64,000 nt of DNA from Microtetraspora fusca (GTDB taxonomy: Bacteria > Actinomycetota > Actinomycetes > Streptosporangiales > Streptosporangiaceae), in assembly GCF_001570365.1 (NCBI RefSeq), contig NZ_BBYK01000056.1:62001-126000 (forward strand), written 5' to 3'. The stretch's first letter is position 1, and each line of letters starts with the position of its first letter. Below the pieces are notes generated by a model that worked only from the letters and a program-made list of their open reading frames with translations, was not told the origin of the DNA and ran no database searches. Positions 51,241 through 59,443 of this stretch are shown here, piece by piece. The translations under genes and the position numbers were made by a program.

Positions 51241-52670
51241 TCCCCCAGGTCGCCTCCTTCATCCCCGGAGAAGGGCGGTTCCCGCTGGACCTCGGCGTGC
51301 GGGTGAGCGGCCCGCACGCCGAGGCGGCGCGCGGGCTGCTCGGGACCGCCGCGGACGGCGACGGCCCCGGAGAGATCGTCCTGGGCCTCGTGGACGACCC
51401 GACCCTCGGGGACGAGGGGTACACCCTCACCGTCACCCCCGGGGAGGTCCGGATCGCCGCGGCGACCGCCGCCGGGCTGCGCTGGGGCGTCCAGACGCTG
51501 CGCCAGCTCGACGGGCCCGGCGGCGTCCCGTGCTGCGCCGTACGCGACGTGCCGAGGTACGCCTGGCGCGGCGTCATGATCGACGTGGCGCGCTGGTGGC
51601 GTCCGGTGTCCTTCCTGCGCACGTACGTCGACCTGCTGGCGCTGCACAAGTTCAACGTCCTGCACCTGCACCTCACCGACGACCAGGGCTGGCGGTTCGA
51701 GGTGCGCGGGCACCCGCGGCTCACCGAGGTCGGGGCGCACCGGGCCGAGTCCTCGGCCGGCCACGCGCGGGACGGCAGATTCGACGGGACCCCGCACGGC
51801 GGCTTCTACACCCAGCGGGAGCTGCGCGACCTCGTCGATTACGCGGCCGCCCGCGGCGTGACCGTGGTCCCCGAGATCGAGTTCCCCGGGCACTCCCAGG
51901 CCGCGATCGCGGCCTACCCGTGGCTCGGTCACTCGTCCACGGAGCCCGTCGAGGTGCGGACCTCGTGGGGCATCTCGTCGCACGTGCTCAACGTGAGCGA
52001 CCGCGCCGCCGGGTTCGCCCGGGACGTGCTCGACGAGCTGAGCGACGTGTTCCCGTCCCGGTACGTCCACATCGGCGGGGACGAGGTGCGCGGCGGCGAG
52101 TGGGCCGCCAGCCCCGAGGCGGCACGGCGCGTGGCGAGCGAAGGGCTCGCCGGGCCGGCCGCGCTGCTCGGCTGGTGGGGGCGGCTCCTCGCCGACCACC
52201 TGCGCGGGCTCGGCCGCCGCGCCGTGGCCTGGGACGACATGCTCGACCACGACCCGCCCGACGACATGGTGATCATGGCGTGGCGGGGCGTGGACCGGAT
52301 CGAGGCGGCCCTGCGGGCCGGGCACGACGTGGTGGCGGCCCCGCACACCCACACCTACCTCGACTACGCCCAGTCCGACGCTCCAGGGGAGCCGCTCTGC
52401 ATATCGGGGCCGCTCCTCTCCCTGGAAACCGCGTACGGATTCGACGCGGGGGAGGGCGTCCTCGGCATGCAGGCCCAGCTCTGGAGCGAGTACCTCCCCA
52501 CGAAGGAACGCTTCGACTACAACGCCTTCCCCCGCCTGTGCGCCGTCGCCGAGGCCGCCTGGTCCTCCGGCCGGGACCTGGGCGACTTCACCCGGCGGCT
52601 GACCGCCCATCTGCCGCTTCTCGACGAGATGGGTGTGCGTTACCGGCGGCCTCACGACGAAGGAGTGTGA
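51237..52670 (+). CDS. GH20 beta-N-acetylhexosaminidase, intracellular
   Basis: 477-residue enzyme. A short N-terminal alpha/beta domain (to about 105) is followed by the TIM barrel with MIDVARWWRPVSFL, LHLTDDQGWRFEV and the catalytic pair Asp282-Glu283 in HIGGDEV. GH20 uses the substrate's acetamido group as nucleophile to remove terminal GlcNAc or GalNAc. No signal peptide is present, so it acts on imported oligosaccharides. GTG 51237 overlaps the previous stop. Its presence is the main clue that the locus handles hexosaminides. Confidence 0.9.
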   Translation: MIPQVASFIPGEGRFPLDLGVRVSGPHAEAARGLLGTAADGDGPGEIVLGLVDDPTLGDEGYTLTVTPGEVRIAAATAAGLRWGVQTLRQLDGPGGVPCCAVRDVPRYAWRGVMIDVARWWRPVSFLRTYVDLLALHKFNVLHLHLTDDQGWRFEVRGHPRLTEVGAHRAESSAGHARDGRFDGTPHGGFYTQRELRDLVDYAAARGVTVVPEIEFPGHSQAAIAAYPWLGHSSTEPVEVRTSWGISSHVLNVSDRAAGFARDVLDELSDVFPSRYVHIGGDEVRGGEWAASPEAARRVASEGLAGPAALLGWWGRLLADHLRGLGRRAVAWDDMLDHDPPDDMVIMAWRGVDRIEAALRAGHDVVAAPHTHTYLDYAQSDAPGEPLCISGPLLSLETAYGFDAGEGVLGMQAQLWSEYLPTKERFDYNAFPRLCAVAEAAWSSGRDLGDFTRRLTAHLPLLDEMGVRYRRPHDEGV

Positions 52671-52671
52671 G

Positions 52672-53697
52672 ATGTTCACCTCTGAACAGCAACTCGAGGA
52701 CCGGCTGGCCACCCCGTCGGCCGCGCTGGTCGCCGACATGGGCCGGCTGGACGGCGACCTCGTCGTGCTCGGCGCGGGCGGCAAGATGGGGCCCAGCCTG
52801 GTCCGGCTGGCCCGGCGTGCCCTGGACGCCGCGGGACGCGGCTCCGCCCGCGTGTACGCGGTGTCACGCTGGTCGGACGAGGCCGCGGCCAAAGCTCTGA
52901 CAGAGCAGGGCATCGACGTGGTGCGCCACGACCTGATGGGCGGCGGCGACCTCGCCGAGCTGCCCGACGCGGCGAACGTCGTCTTCATGGTCGGCGCGAA
53001 GTTCGGCACGTCGGCCGCGCCGTACCAGGCCTGGGCCGTCAACGCGGCGCTGCCCGCGGCCGTCGCGCGGCGCTACCGCGACTCGGCGATCGCCGCCTTC
53101 TCCACCGGCAACGTCTACCCGCTGGTGGACGTCTCCTCCGGCGGCAGCGCGGAGGAGGACCGGCCCGATCCGGTCGGCGAGTACGCGATGAGCTGCCTCG
53201 GCAGGGAGCGCGTCTTCGAGCACGCCGCCGCGACCTACGGCACCCGGGTCGCGATCCTTCGGCTCAACTACGCGGTGGATCTGCGCTACGGCGTGATCGC
53301 GGACATCGCCGCCGCCCTGGCGGCGGGCGAGCCGGTGGACGTCACGACCGGCCACGTCAACGTCGTGTGGCAGGGCTACGCGAACGAGGTGGCGCTGCGC
53401 GCGCTGCGGCACGCGCGCGATCCGGAGGCGTTCACGCTCAACCTGACCGGGCCCGAGACGGCCTCGGTGCGGCGTACGGCGACCCGCCTGGCCGCCGCGC
53501 TCGGCGTCGAGGCGACCTTCACCGGCAGGGAGAGCGGCACCGCGCTGCTGAACGACGCCTCCCGCTGCCACGGCCTCTTCGGCTATCCGGACGTGCCGCT
53601 GGACACGCTGATCGCCTGGCAGGCCGACTGGCTCTCGCGCGGGCTGCCGCTGTCGGGGAAGCCGACCAAGTTCGCGGTCCGCGACGGGAGGTTCTGA
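52672..53697 (+). CDS. NAD-dependent epimerase/dehydratase-like protein lacking the usual lysine
   Basis: 341-residue short-chain dehydrogenase of the extended type. The NAD-binding loop is VVLGAGGKMGPSLVRLA and the STGNVYPL block holds the catalytic Ser/Thr region. The family YxxxK motif reads YAMSC (GEYAMSCLGRERVFE), so the general-base lysine is replaced by cysteine. Either another lysine or arginine substitutes, or the reaction differs from standard epimerisation. ATG 52672 follows AGGAG. It lies one base before the DapA-like gene and probably acts on the same keto sugar or lactone. Confidence 0.8.
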   Translation: MFTSEQQLEDRLATPSAALVADMGRLDGDLVVLGAGGKMGPSLVRLARRALDAAGRGSARVYAVSRWSDEAAAKALTEQGIDVVRHDLMGGGDLAELPDAANVVFMVGAKFGTSAAPYQAWAVNAALPAAVARRYRDSAIAAFSTGNVYPLVDVSSGGSAEEDRPDPVGEYAMSCLGRERVFEHAAATYGTRVAILRLNYAVDLRYGVIADIAAALAAGEPVDVTTGHVNVVWQGYANEVALRALRHARDPEAFTLNLTGPETASVRRTATRLAAALGVEATFTGRESGTALLNDASRCHGLFGYPDVPLDTLIAWQADWLSRGLPLSGKPTKFAVRDGRF

Positions 53698-53698
53698 G

Positions 53699-54706
53699 AT
53701 GTCGATCGACCTGCTCAGGGAGGGGACGGTCATCCCCGCCCACCCGCTGGCGCTGACCGAGCGGCGCACGCTGGACGAGCGCCGCCAGCGCGCGCTCACC
53801 CGCTACTACCTCGCCTCGGGCGCGGGCGGGGCGGCCGTCGCCGTCCACACCACGCAGTTCGAGATCCGCGAGGTGGGGCTGCTCAGGCCGGTGCTGGAGA
53901 TCGCCGCCGAGGTGGTGGCGAAGGAGGCCGACCGGCCCTTCGTCATGGTCGCCGGAGCGTGCGGGGACACCGCCCAGGCGGTCGCGGAGGCGGAGCTGGC
54001 GGCCTCGCTCGGCTACCACGCCGTGCTGCTGTCGCCGAAGGTGCCCGGCGCCGGCGAGCCGGAGCTGCTGGAGCGGGCCAGGGCGGTAGGCGAGGTGCTG
54101 CCTGTCATCGGCTTCTACCTCCAGGAGGCGGTGGGCGGCCGCAGGCTGAGCCCGTCCTTCTGGAGGTCGCTGAGCGAGCAGGAGTCCCTGGTCGCGATCA
54201 AGATGGCGCCCTTCGACCGGTACCGCACGGTGGACGTGGTCAGGGCGGTCGCCGCCTCCGGGCGCGGTGACGACATCGCGCTCTACACCGGCAACGACGA
54301 CAACATCCTGGCCGACCTGCTCACGCCGGTCCAGGGACGCCGCGTCGTCGGCGGCCTGCTCGGTCAGTGGGCGGTGTGGACCCGCTCGGCGGTGCTCATG
54401 TTCGAGGAGGTACGGCGGGCCTGGGCCGGGGACGACGAGGTCCTGCGCTCCCTGCTGGCCCGCGCCGCCGACCTCACCGACGCCAACGGCGCCGTCTTCG
54501 ACGTGGCGGGCGGCTTCCACGGCTGCATCGCCGGGGTCCACGAGGTGCTGCGCGGGCAGGGCCTCCTGGCCGGCACCTGGTGCCTCGACCCGAACGAGGG
54601 GCTGTCCCCGGGACAGGCCGAGGAGATCGCCCGGGTGCGCGCCGCCTATCCCTGGCTGGTCGACGACGACTTCGTCGCCGCCCACCTGGACGACTGGCTG
54701 CGCTGA
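53699..54706 (+). CDS. Dihydrodipicolinate synthase (DapA) family lyase/aldolase
   Basis: 335-residue TIM-barrel class I aldolase. The Schiff-base Lys168 (LVAIKMAPF) and Tyr140 (IGFYLQEAVGG) are 28 residues apart, exactly as in E. coli DapA (Tyr133, Lys161). The family includes keto-deoxy-sugar-acid aldolases and dehydratases and N-acetylneuraminate lyase. As the last gene of the carbohydrate operon it probably cleaves or dehydrates a 2-keto-3-deoxy sugar acid to pyruvate and an aldehyde. The protein is about 35 residues longer than DapA and lacks a clear GTTGE motif, reading instead AVAVHTTQFEIR. Confidence 0.85.
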   Translation: MSIDLLREGTVIPAHPLALTERRTLDERRQRALTRYYLASGAGGAAVAVHTTQFEIREVGLLRPVLEIAAEVVAKEADRPFVMVAGACGDTAQAVAEAELAASLGYHAVLLSPKVPGAGEPELLERARAVGEVLPVIGFYLQEAVGGRRLSPSFWRSLSEQESLVAIKMAPFDRYRTVDVVRAVAASGRGDDIALYTGNDDNILADLLTPVQGRRVVGGLLGQWAVWTRSAVLMFEEVRRAWAGDDEVLRSLLARAADLTDANGAVFDVAGGFHGCIAGVHEVLRGQGLLAGTWCLDPNEGLSPGQAEEIARVRAAYPWLVDDDFVAAHLDDWLR

Positions 54707-55001
54707 CCGCCCCCGCCTTGGCGTCGCCGATCAGCCTGGAAGGACCCAGCGCAGGTCGGCGCGCCGGGCACGTACACGACCTGCTCGCCCCTGGTGATGC
54801 GCATGCGGAACGCTTGCTGAGGCGGTGATGACGCCTTTCGCCACCCGCTGATGGCCGACTCAACGTCATCCCACAGCCGCAGCGTGCCACCTTGCCGGAA
54901 GATCCACCCCGTCACCGTCGGGGGGCAGCCACGCCCACGACCTGCTGGCCTGGTCGACCAGCCAACCACCCGAGTACGGCGCGGCGTAAACGGGAACACC
55001 A
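54707..55001. other. Gap with a possible decayed reading frame on the minus strand
   Basis: No intact gene is seen. On the minus strand two overlapping frames read like protein: YSGGWLVDQASRSWAWL (about 54930-54990) and then TLRLWDDVESAISGW (about 54840-54890). A frameshift between them would join the two. This could be a broken gene or chance. Confidence 0.3.
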
Positions 55002-55044
55002 AGAGGGGCCGCTCGGCGTGCTGCCGACCGGCCCCTCTCGTTTT
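55002..55044 (+). terminator. Hairpin with T run after the carbohydrate operon
   Basis: Arms AGAGGGGCCG (55002-55011) and CGGCCCCTCT (55029-55038) form a perfect 10-base-pair stem, followed by CGTTTT. It ends plus-strand transcription and also lies just beyond the minus-strand DUF4190 gene. Confidence 0.8.
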
Positions 55045-55050
55045 CCCCGC

Positions 55051-55907
55051 CTACTGGAGGTACATGAACGCCCCGTTCGACCCCTCAGACCCGAACATGG
55101 CGATCACCCGCGGCGTCGTCTTCTCCGGCAGGTCGAACACCAGCGTCCGGGTGACCTTCTGGCCGGGGTTGATCTTGTCGTAGATGCCCGCGCTGTTCTC
55201 CAGGTTCTGGCTGATCGTCGCGCTGCTGTCGACGTTGTACTGCTTGGCGTCGGCGTCCAGCAGCCCCGAGTCCATCCCGTCGAACTGGGCCGGGCCGTCG
55301 CCGGTGTTCTTCACCAGGACCTTGACCACCACCCAGCTGCCCTGCGCTGTGTGATTGTCGATCGAACTGCTCACGGTCTTCGCCCGCTCGGCGGAAAGGA
55401 TCTTCAGCGCGAATGGAGGCTCGCTGGCCACTTTCCCGAACGCGAGCGGCTTCGGCGCCGAGCTCTTCGTCGCCCTGGCCACCGGGTCAGTCGACAGCGC
55501 CTGGTCGATCGCCGTGACCGCGTCCTTCGTGGCGTTAACCGTGATGACCAGCCCCCACGACGCGCGCCCCAGGGCGGCCAGGCCGACGATGGCACCCGAC
55601 AGGGCGACCCCGCCGTTGGACGCCGTCCCCTTGCTGGCGCGCGAGCGGCCGACGAAACCGAAGATGACCGCGAGCAGGCCGAGAGTGCCGGCGAGCCAGA
55701 ACAGCAGCGGGATGAGCCCAGACAAGGCCCCGACGATGCTGAGCACCAGTGCGGCCACGCCGAGCCCGTTGCGCATCAGCTGGGGGTGATGCCCGCCGCC
55801 CGGCGGCATCCCGTACCCCTGGGGCGGTCCGTACCCATGCGGCTGGCCGACCCCTGCGGGTAGCCCTGGGGCTGCGTCATGGGCTGCTGATCGTACGGGT
55901 TGGACAT
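55051..55907 (-). pseudogene. DUF4190 / DUF4352 membrane protein with a frameshift near its N-terminus
   Basis: The intact frame (55051-55809, 252 residues from ATG) has two hydrophobic segments of a DUF4190 unit (LGVAALVLSIVGALSGLIPLL) and an extracytoplasmic DUF4352 Ig-like domain (WVVVKVLVKNTGDGPAQFDG). The best start is ATG 55907, preceded by GGAGGA: it reads MSNPYDQQPMTQPQGYPQG, the usual Pro/Gln/Gly/Tyr-rich tail. After about base 55850 the frame shifts, and the expected continuation QPHGYGPPQGYGMPPGGG lies in the other frame. A one-base deletion or a sequence error explains this. If an error, the gene is intact at about 285 residues; otherwise only a shortened protein from 55809 is made. 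Confidence 0.7.
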
Positions 55908-56012
55908 GCGAATCCTCCGTCTATCCCTGGCGCTTCACCGCAGGTCGCCCCGATCCCATGCGATGTGCGAAAGGAGATCGTAATGGCACGCTCCACAGGC
56001 CCACCGCAACCT

Positions 56013-56026
56013 TGACACAACTGTCA
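56013..56026. repeat. Inverted repeat upstream of the DUF4190 gene
   Basis: TGACA and TGTCA arms flank CAAC. It lies about 110 bases before the gene's proposed start and could be an operator or part of a promoter. Confidence 0.35.
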
Positions 56027-56039
56027 TACAAACGACGAA

Positions 56040-56067
56040 GGGGGCCGGTCACCTCAGACCGGCCCCC
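56040..56067 (-). terminator. Terminator of the toxin-antitoxin operon
   Basis: Arms GGGGGCCGGTC (56040-56050) and GACCGGCCCCC (56057-56067) form a perfect 11-base-pair stem with a six-base loop, 15 bases beyond the PIN-domain stop on the minus strand. Confidence 0.75.
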
Positions 56068-56081
56068 TTCCGCTGCCCCGG

Positions 56082-56507
56082 CTACTCCTCGGGGTCAGCG
56101 ATCTCGGCGACCTGCACGCCGTCCAGCTCCAGCTCCGACCAGCGGCCGGCATCCAGGGTGAGGATGACCGCGCCCTCCTGCCGCGCCAGCAGGGCCGTGT
56201 GCGCGTCCTCCCACAGCCGCTTGTCGCCCATCGCCGCGGCCGTGTGGCCAAGCTCAAGCGCGTCGTCGAACCCGACGAGCGGCCCGTACGCCCCGTGCTC
56301 CAGGCGGGCGATGCCCCGCACCGCCGGTAGATACGTCGCCTCGTCACCGCCGCCTATCTCCGCGGCCACCGCCGATACCACCAGTGCTGGCACCACCAGC
56401 TGCAGCCCGCGCTCGTCCAGCTCGAACAGCATCGTGATCAGCGGCAGATCGCCCCGCGCGACCTCCGACACCACGGTGGCGTCCAGGACGTACCCGCGCG
56501 GGCTCAC
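56082..56507 (-). CDS. PIN-domain protein, VapC-like toxin
   Basis: 141-residue putative RNase. The acidic PIN residues are visible: Asp in YVLDATVVSEV, Glu in VAAEIGG, Asp in WEDAHTALLA and Asp in ILTLDAGRW. VapC toxins cleave tRNA or rRNA until neutralised. It starts at GTG 56507, overlapping the antitoxin stop as GTGA, the standard toxin-antitoxin coupling. It is followed by a strong terminator. Confidence 0.82.
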   Translation of the reverse strand: MSPRGYVLDATVVSEVARGDLPLITMLFELDERGLQLVVPALVVSAVAAEIGGGDEATYLPAVRGIARLEHGAYGPLVGFDDALELGHTAAAMGDKRLWEDAHTALLARQEGAVILTLDAGRWSELELDGVQVAEIADPEE

Positions 56508-56764
56508 CCGGCGGCGCGCACGTCGGACTGCGCCAGCAGGCGGTCGGTCATCCGCCGTACCTTCGCCGAGGCGCCGGGGTCCGAGCGCACAGCCTGCACC
56601 GCGGCGCGCACCGCCGCATCGGCCGCGCGGTCGGCCTCGGCCACCCGGGCCAGGGCGGCGTTGACCACGGCTGACACCGACCGGGCCCGCCCGGCCGCAA
56701 CTTCGGCGTTCGCGTACTCGAGCAGCTGCTCGTCGATGGTGACGCTGATGGGTTTGGTAGACAT
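56504..56764 (-). CDS. Ribbon-helix-helix antitoxin, VapB-like
   Basis: 86-residue protein. The N-terminal KPISVTIDEQLLEYANAEV followed by AGRARSVSAVVNAALARVAE is a typical ribbon-helix-helix DNA-binding unit; the C-terminal tail (DRLLAQSDVRAA) would wrap the toxin. ATG 56764 was chosen because the domain begins there. The reading frame stays open upstream into an ATP-grasp remnant, so a longer fused product from GTG 57076 is possible. Two direct repeats at its start are likely its operator. Confidence 0.8.
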   Translation of the reverse strand: MSTKPISVTIDEQLLEYANAEVAAGRARSVSAVVNAALARVAEADRAADAAVRAAVQAVRSDPGASAKVRRMTDRLLAQSDVRAAG

Positions 56765-56780
56765 GCGATAACCATACGAT
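56762..56780 (-). promoter_or_regulatory. Direct repeats at the antitoxin start, likely its operator
   Basis: On the minus strand ATCGTATG (56780-56773) and ATCGCATG (56769-56762) repeat with an 11-base period, the spacing used by ribbon-helix-helix dimers. The second copy includes the antitoxin ATG. Confidence 0.5.
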
Positions 56781-56835
56781 GACCGGGCTCGAGCTGGAAG
56801 CACCCTTGAATACCGCACAGTCCGGAACCAGGGAA

Positions 56836-57076
56836 CGTGGGCGTCAGCGAGTCGATTCGCGATCAGCGTCGAGGGGATCTCGAACCCGACGCGCTTGGCT
56901 ATTCGGAATTGGAGCGGCTTGTGCTCGGCCGCCATGATCTTCCACGGGTGGCTGACGTACCGGCACGGCAGCGACGCCAGGACACCGCCGAGTCCGTACC
57001 GGGCCTCTGCGGCGGCGAACTCCTCGATCTGGGATGGGTAGTTCCACATGTATGGCGTGGACCGCCTGTAGCTCAC
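56836..57076 (-). pseudogene. Remnant of an ATP-grasp graspetide synthetase (TgmB/MvdD-like)
   Basis: About 80 residues match the middle of the N-terminal domain of ATP-grasp peptide maturases: SYRRSTPYMWNYPS (usually WYRRPTPF), AEARYGLGGVLASLPC, VSHPWKIMAAEHKPLQF and VGFEIPSTLIANRLADA. The first 65 or so residues and the whole ATP-grasp catalytic domain are missing, so it cannot be active. It begins exactly at the MFS stop codon (GTGA) and its frame continues into the antitoxin. I see no precursor peptide gene. It marks a past deletion or recombination between a graspetide cluster and the toxin-antitoxin locus. Confidence 0.72.
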
Positions 57077-58299
57077 GGCTCGCGGCGCAGCGGCGAGAAG
57101 AGGATCGGCACCCAGCTCAGCGCCAGGATCAGCGTGCCCAGCCACATCGGCGCCCGCACCCCCCACAGCTCTCCGAGCACCCCGGCGAGCAGCCCGCCGA
57201 GTCCGACCGAGCCCATCAGGAGCAGGCGCATCGTCGCCGTCATCCGGCCCAGCATCTCGTCGGGCGTGACGCGCTGCCTCAGGCTGACGAGCAGCACGTT
57301 GTTGATTCCGGTCCGGAACGTCAGCACGAACCACGCTGCCGTCGCCGCCCACAGCGACGGTCCACGGTCGAGGAACGGGATCACGAACGCCGCCGGCGAG
57401 GTGACCAGACCGACCATCCACACGGCCCGGCCGGTGCCGAGGCGGCGGCCGAGCAGGTGCGCGGCGGACGACCCCGCGAGCACGCCGAGGCCGCCGGCCG
57501 CCAGGTACGCGCCGACCACCCATTCGGGCAGCCCGAGCCGATCCACGATGAGCACGGGCAGCAGGACCGAGCAGAGCGGGTACGCCAGGTTGGCCATCGA
57601 GCCCTGGAGAAGGGCCGCGGTAAGCACCGGGTTGCCGAACACGAAGCGCACACCGGCCGAGATCTGCCGCGCGATGGGCGGGTGCGGTGTGTCGGGCGCC
57701 GCCTGGACCGGCTCCCGGACGCGGCGCAGCCAGGCGGCCGACCACAGGTAGCTGAGCGCGTCGAGCAGGATGGCCACGGGCGCTCCGGCCGCCTGCACCA
57801 GCACGCCCGCCAGGCTGCGCCCCGCGACGTCCATGCCCGAGTTCGTGCCCACGAGCAGCGAGTTGGCAGATGTCAGCCGGTCTCGCCCGACGATGCCCGG
57901 CACGAGGCTGAACGAGGCCACGTCGAAGAACAGCGTTCCGGCGCCGACCAGCGTGGCCACCAGATAGAGCTGCGCCATGGACAGCCACCCCGCCCACCAG
58001 GCGACCGGTACGGAGAACAGGACGAGCGCCCGCGCCAGGTCGGTGGCCAGCATCACGGGACGCCGCCTGACCCGGTCCACCCAGGCGCCGGCGGGCAATC
58101 CGAGAACGAGCACCGTGAGCGTGCTCAGCGCGCTCAGCAGGCCGACCTCGGCGGGGCCCGCGCTCAGCGCGGTGACCGCGAGCAGCGGCAGCGCCACGTA
58201 GCTGATCTGGCTGCCTGCCTGGCTGATCGTTCCCGCGACGTAGAGGTTGCGGAAGTCGGGAAGCCGCAGCAGGGGAGTTTCCACTTGTGTTGCCGTCAT
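57073..58299 (-). CDS. MFS efflux transporter (enterobactin-exporter / macrolide type)
   Basis: 408-residue membrane protein with about twelve helices. It starts LLRLPDFRNLYVAGTISQAG and has the MFS motif AGAWVDRVRRRPVML between helices 2 and 3, then TSANSLLVGTNSGMDVAGRSLAG, as in EntS-like exporters. ATG 58299 is close to a divergent regulator start, with 58 bases between. Its stop overlaps the ATP-grasp remnant. It probably exports a small molecule under control of the neighbour. Confidence 0.9.
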   Translation of the reverse strand: MTATQVETPLLRLPDFRNLYVAGTISQAGSQISYVALPLLAVTALSAGPAEVGLLSALSTLTVLVLGLPAGAWVDRVRRRPVMLATDLARALVLFSVPVAWWAGWLSMAQLYLVATLVGAGTLFFDVASFSLVPGIVGRDRLTSANSLLVGTNSGMDVAGRSLAGVLVQAAGAPVAILLDALSYLWSAAWLRRVREPVQAAPDTPHPPIARQISAGVRFVFGNPVLTAALLQGSMANLAYPLCSVLLPVLIVDRLGLPEWVVGAYLAAGGLGVLAGSSAAHLLGRRLGTGRAVWMVGLVTSPAAFVIPFLDRGPSLWAATAAWFVLTFRTGINNVLLVSLRQRVTPDEMLGRMTATMRLLLMGSVGLGGLLAGVLGELWGVRAPMWLGTLILALSWVPILFSPLRREP

Positions 58300-58357
58300 G
58301 CCGCAAAGATGCTGACATGTCGCTCAAAGGGCCACCGATTAAGTGAGAAGCGAATCC

Positions 58358-59380
58358 ATGACGCTGGAGCTGACGTTCACCACCCGCGACATCGCCAACA
58401 TCCGCTTCGCCGTCTCCCCGCTCGGCGAGGTCGTCGCGAGCGTCCGCGTCGTGAAGAACCCCGCGGCCCACCCGCTGCTGCGTCCCTGGGCGGAGCAGGT
58501 ACGGCGGCGCCTGGCGGACGTGGACTGGCGCCTGCTGTCGGATCTCGTACCGGTGCCCACGATCTCGATCGCCGGCTTCACCTGCACGCCGCCCGCCACC
58601 TCCATCCCCGACCTGGAACTGGAGCTGGCCACGATGCGGGCCGCGGCCGACCGGGTCCGCACCGACCTGGACGACGCCGGCACCCCCCGCACCAAGCGCG
58701 TCGAGGCCCTCTACGCCGACCCCGGCAAGGGCCTGGAACGCCTGGCGCAGGAAGTGGAGAACTATTGGGCGGCGGCCATCGCCCCGTACTGGCCGCGGCT
58801 CAGGTCCCTGCTCGAAGGGGAGATCCTCTACCGCGCCAAGCTCCTCGCGGAGGGTGGCGCGCAGCGCATGCTGACCGACCTCGACCCGAGCGTGACCTGG
58901 CACGACGGCACGCTGCGCGTGGAACACCGCTACGTGTCGGGGACCCGTTCACTGCGCGGTCTCGGGCTGTTGCTCGTGCCCTGCGTGTTCGTCTGGCCGC
59001 AGGTCTTCTCCGTCACGACCCCGCCGTACCAGCCCACGGTCCGCTACTCGCCGCGCGGCATCGGCACGCTCTGGGAGCGTCGCGGACTGGAGCCGCCGCG
59101 GGCCTTGGCCGCCGTGCTCGGCAGGACGCGGGCACGTCTGCTGGCCGAGCTGGACCAACCCGCCTCCACCCGCGACCTGGCCCTGCGTGTCGGGCTCTCC
59201 GAGCCCGGCGTCAACCAGCACCTCACCGCGTTGCGCGACGCCGGTTTGTGCACTGCGCACCGCACCGGGCGGTACATCCTCTACGCCCGTACGACGACGG
59301 CCGAGGCTCTGCTGGCGGGCGACCACCTCGACGGGACGCCCTCGCCCGAGGCGGGCTCCCGCACTCCATCCGCCGGCTGA
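58358..59380 (+). CDS. DUF5937 / ArsR-type winged-helix regulator
   Basis: 340-residue regulator. Residues 1 to about 240 form the DUF5937 region (LTFTTRDIANIRFAVSPLGE; AQEVENYWAAAIAPYWPR). The C-terminal winged helix (about 245-320) reads LLAELDQPASTRDLALRVG then EPGVNQHLTALRDAGLC and HRTGRYILYA. ATG 58358 is preceded by GAGAAG; GTG 58343 is a possible longer start. The divergent MFS gene is the expected target, and an eight-base palindrome GACATGTC (58314-58321) lies between them. Confidence 0.85.
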   Translation: MTLELTFTTRDIANIRFAVSPLGEVVASVRVVKNPAAHPLLRPWAEQVRRRLADVDWRLLSDLVPVPTISIAGFTCTPPATSIPDLELELATMRAAADRVRTDLDDAGTPRTKRVEALYADPGKGLERLAQEVENYWAAAIAPYWPRLRSLLEGEILYRAKLLAEGGAQRMLTDLDPSVTWHDGTLRVEHRYVSGTRSLRGLGLLLVPCVFVWPQVFSVTTPPYQPTVRYSPRGIGTLWERRGLEPPRALAAVLGRTRARLLAELDQPASTRDLALRVGLSEPGVNQHLTALRDAGLCTAHRTGRYILYARTTTAEALLAGDHLDGTPSPEAGSRTPSAG

Positions 59381-59443
59381 ACCCGCCCCGGAACCTCGAC
59401 CTGCTATGCCGCGACGTGCCGGCCGCCCCCGAACGTCTCCCGG

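Noticed and set aside
54740-55000. Intact small gene on the minus strand
   Set aside because: The coding-like stretches lie in two frames and no start with a ribosome binding site is seen; kept only as possible debris.
56504-58927. 807-codon minus-strand frame through the MFS gene and antitoxin
   Set aside because: Most of it is antisense or off-frame to the MFS and regulator genes. Only the ATP-grasp-like stretch and the antitoxin part read as protein.
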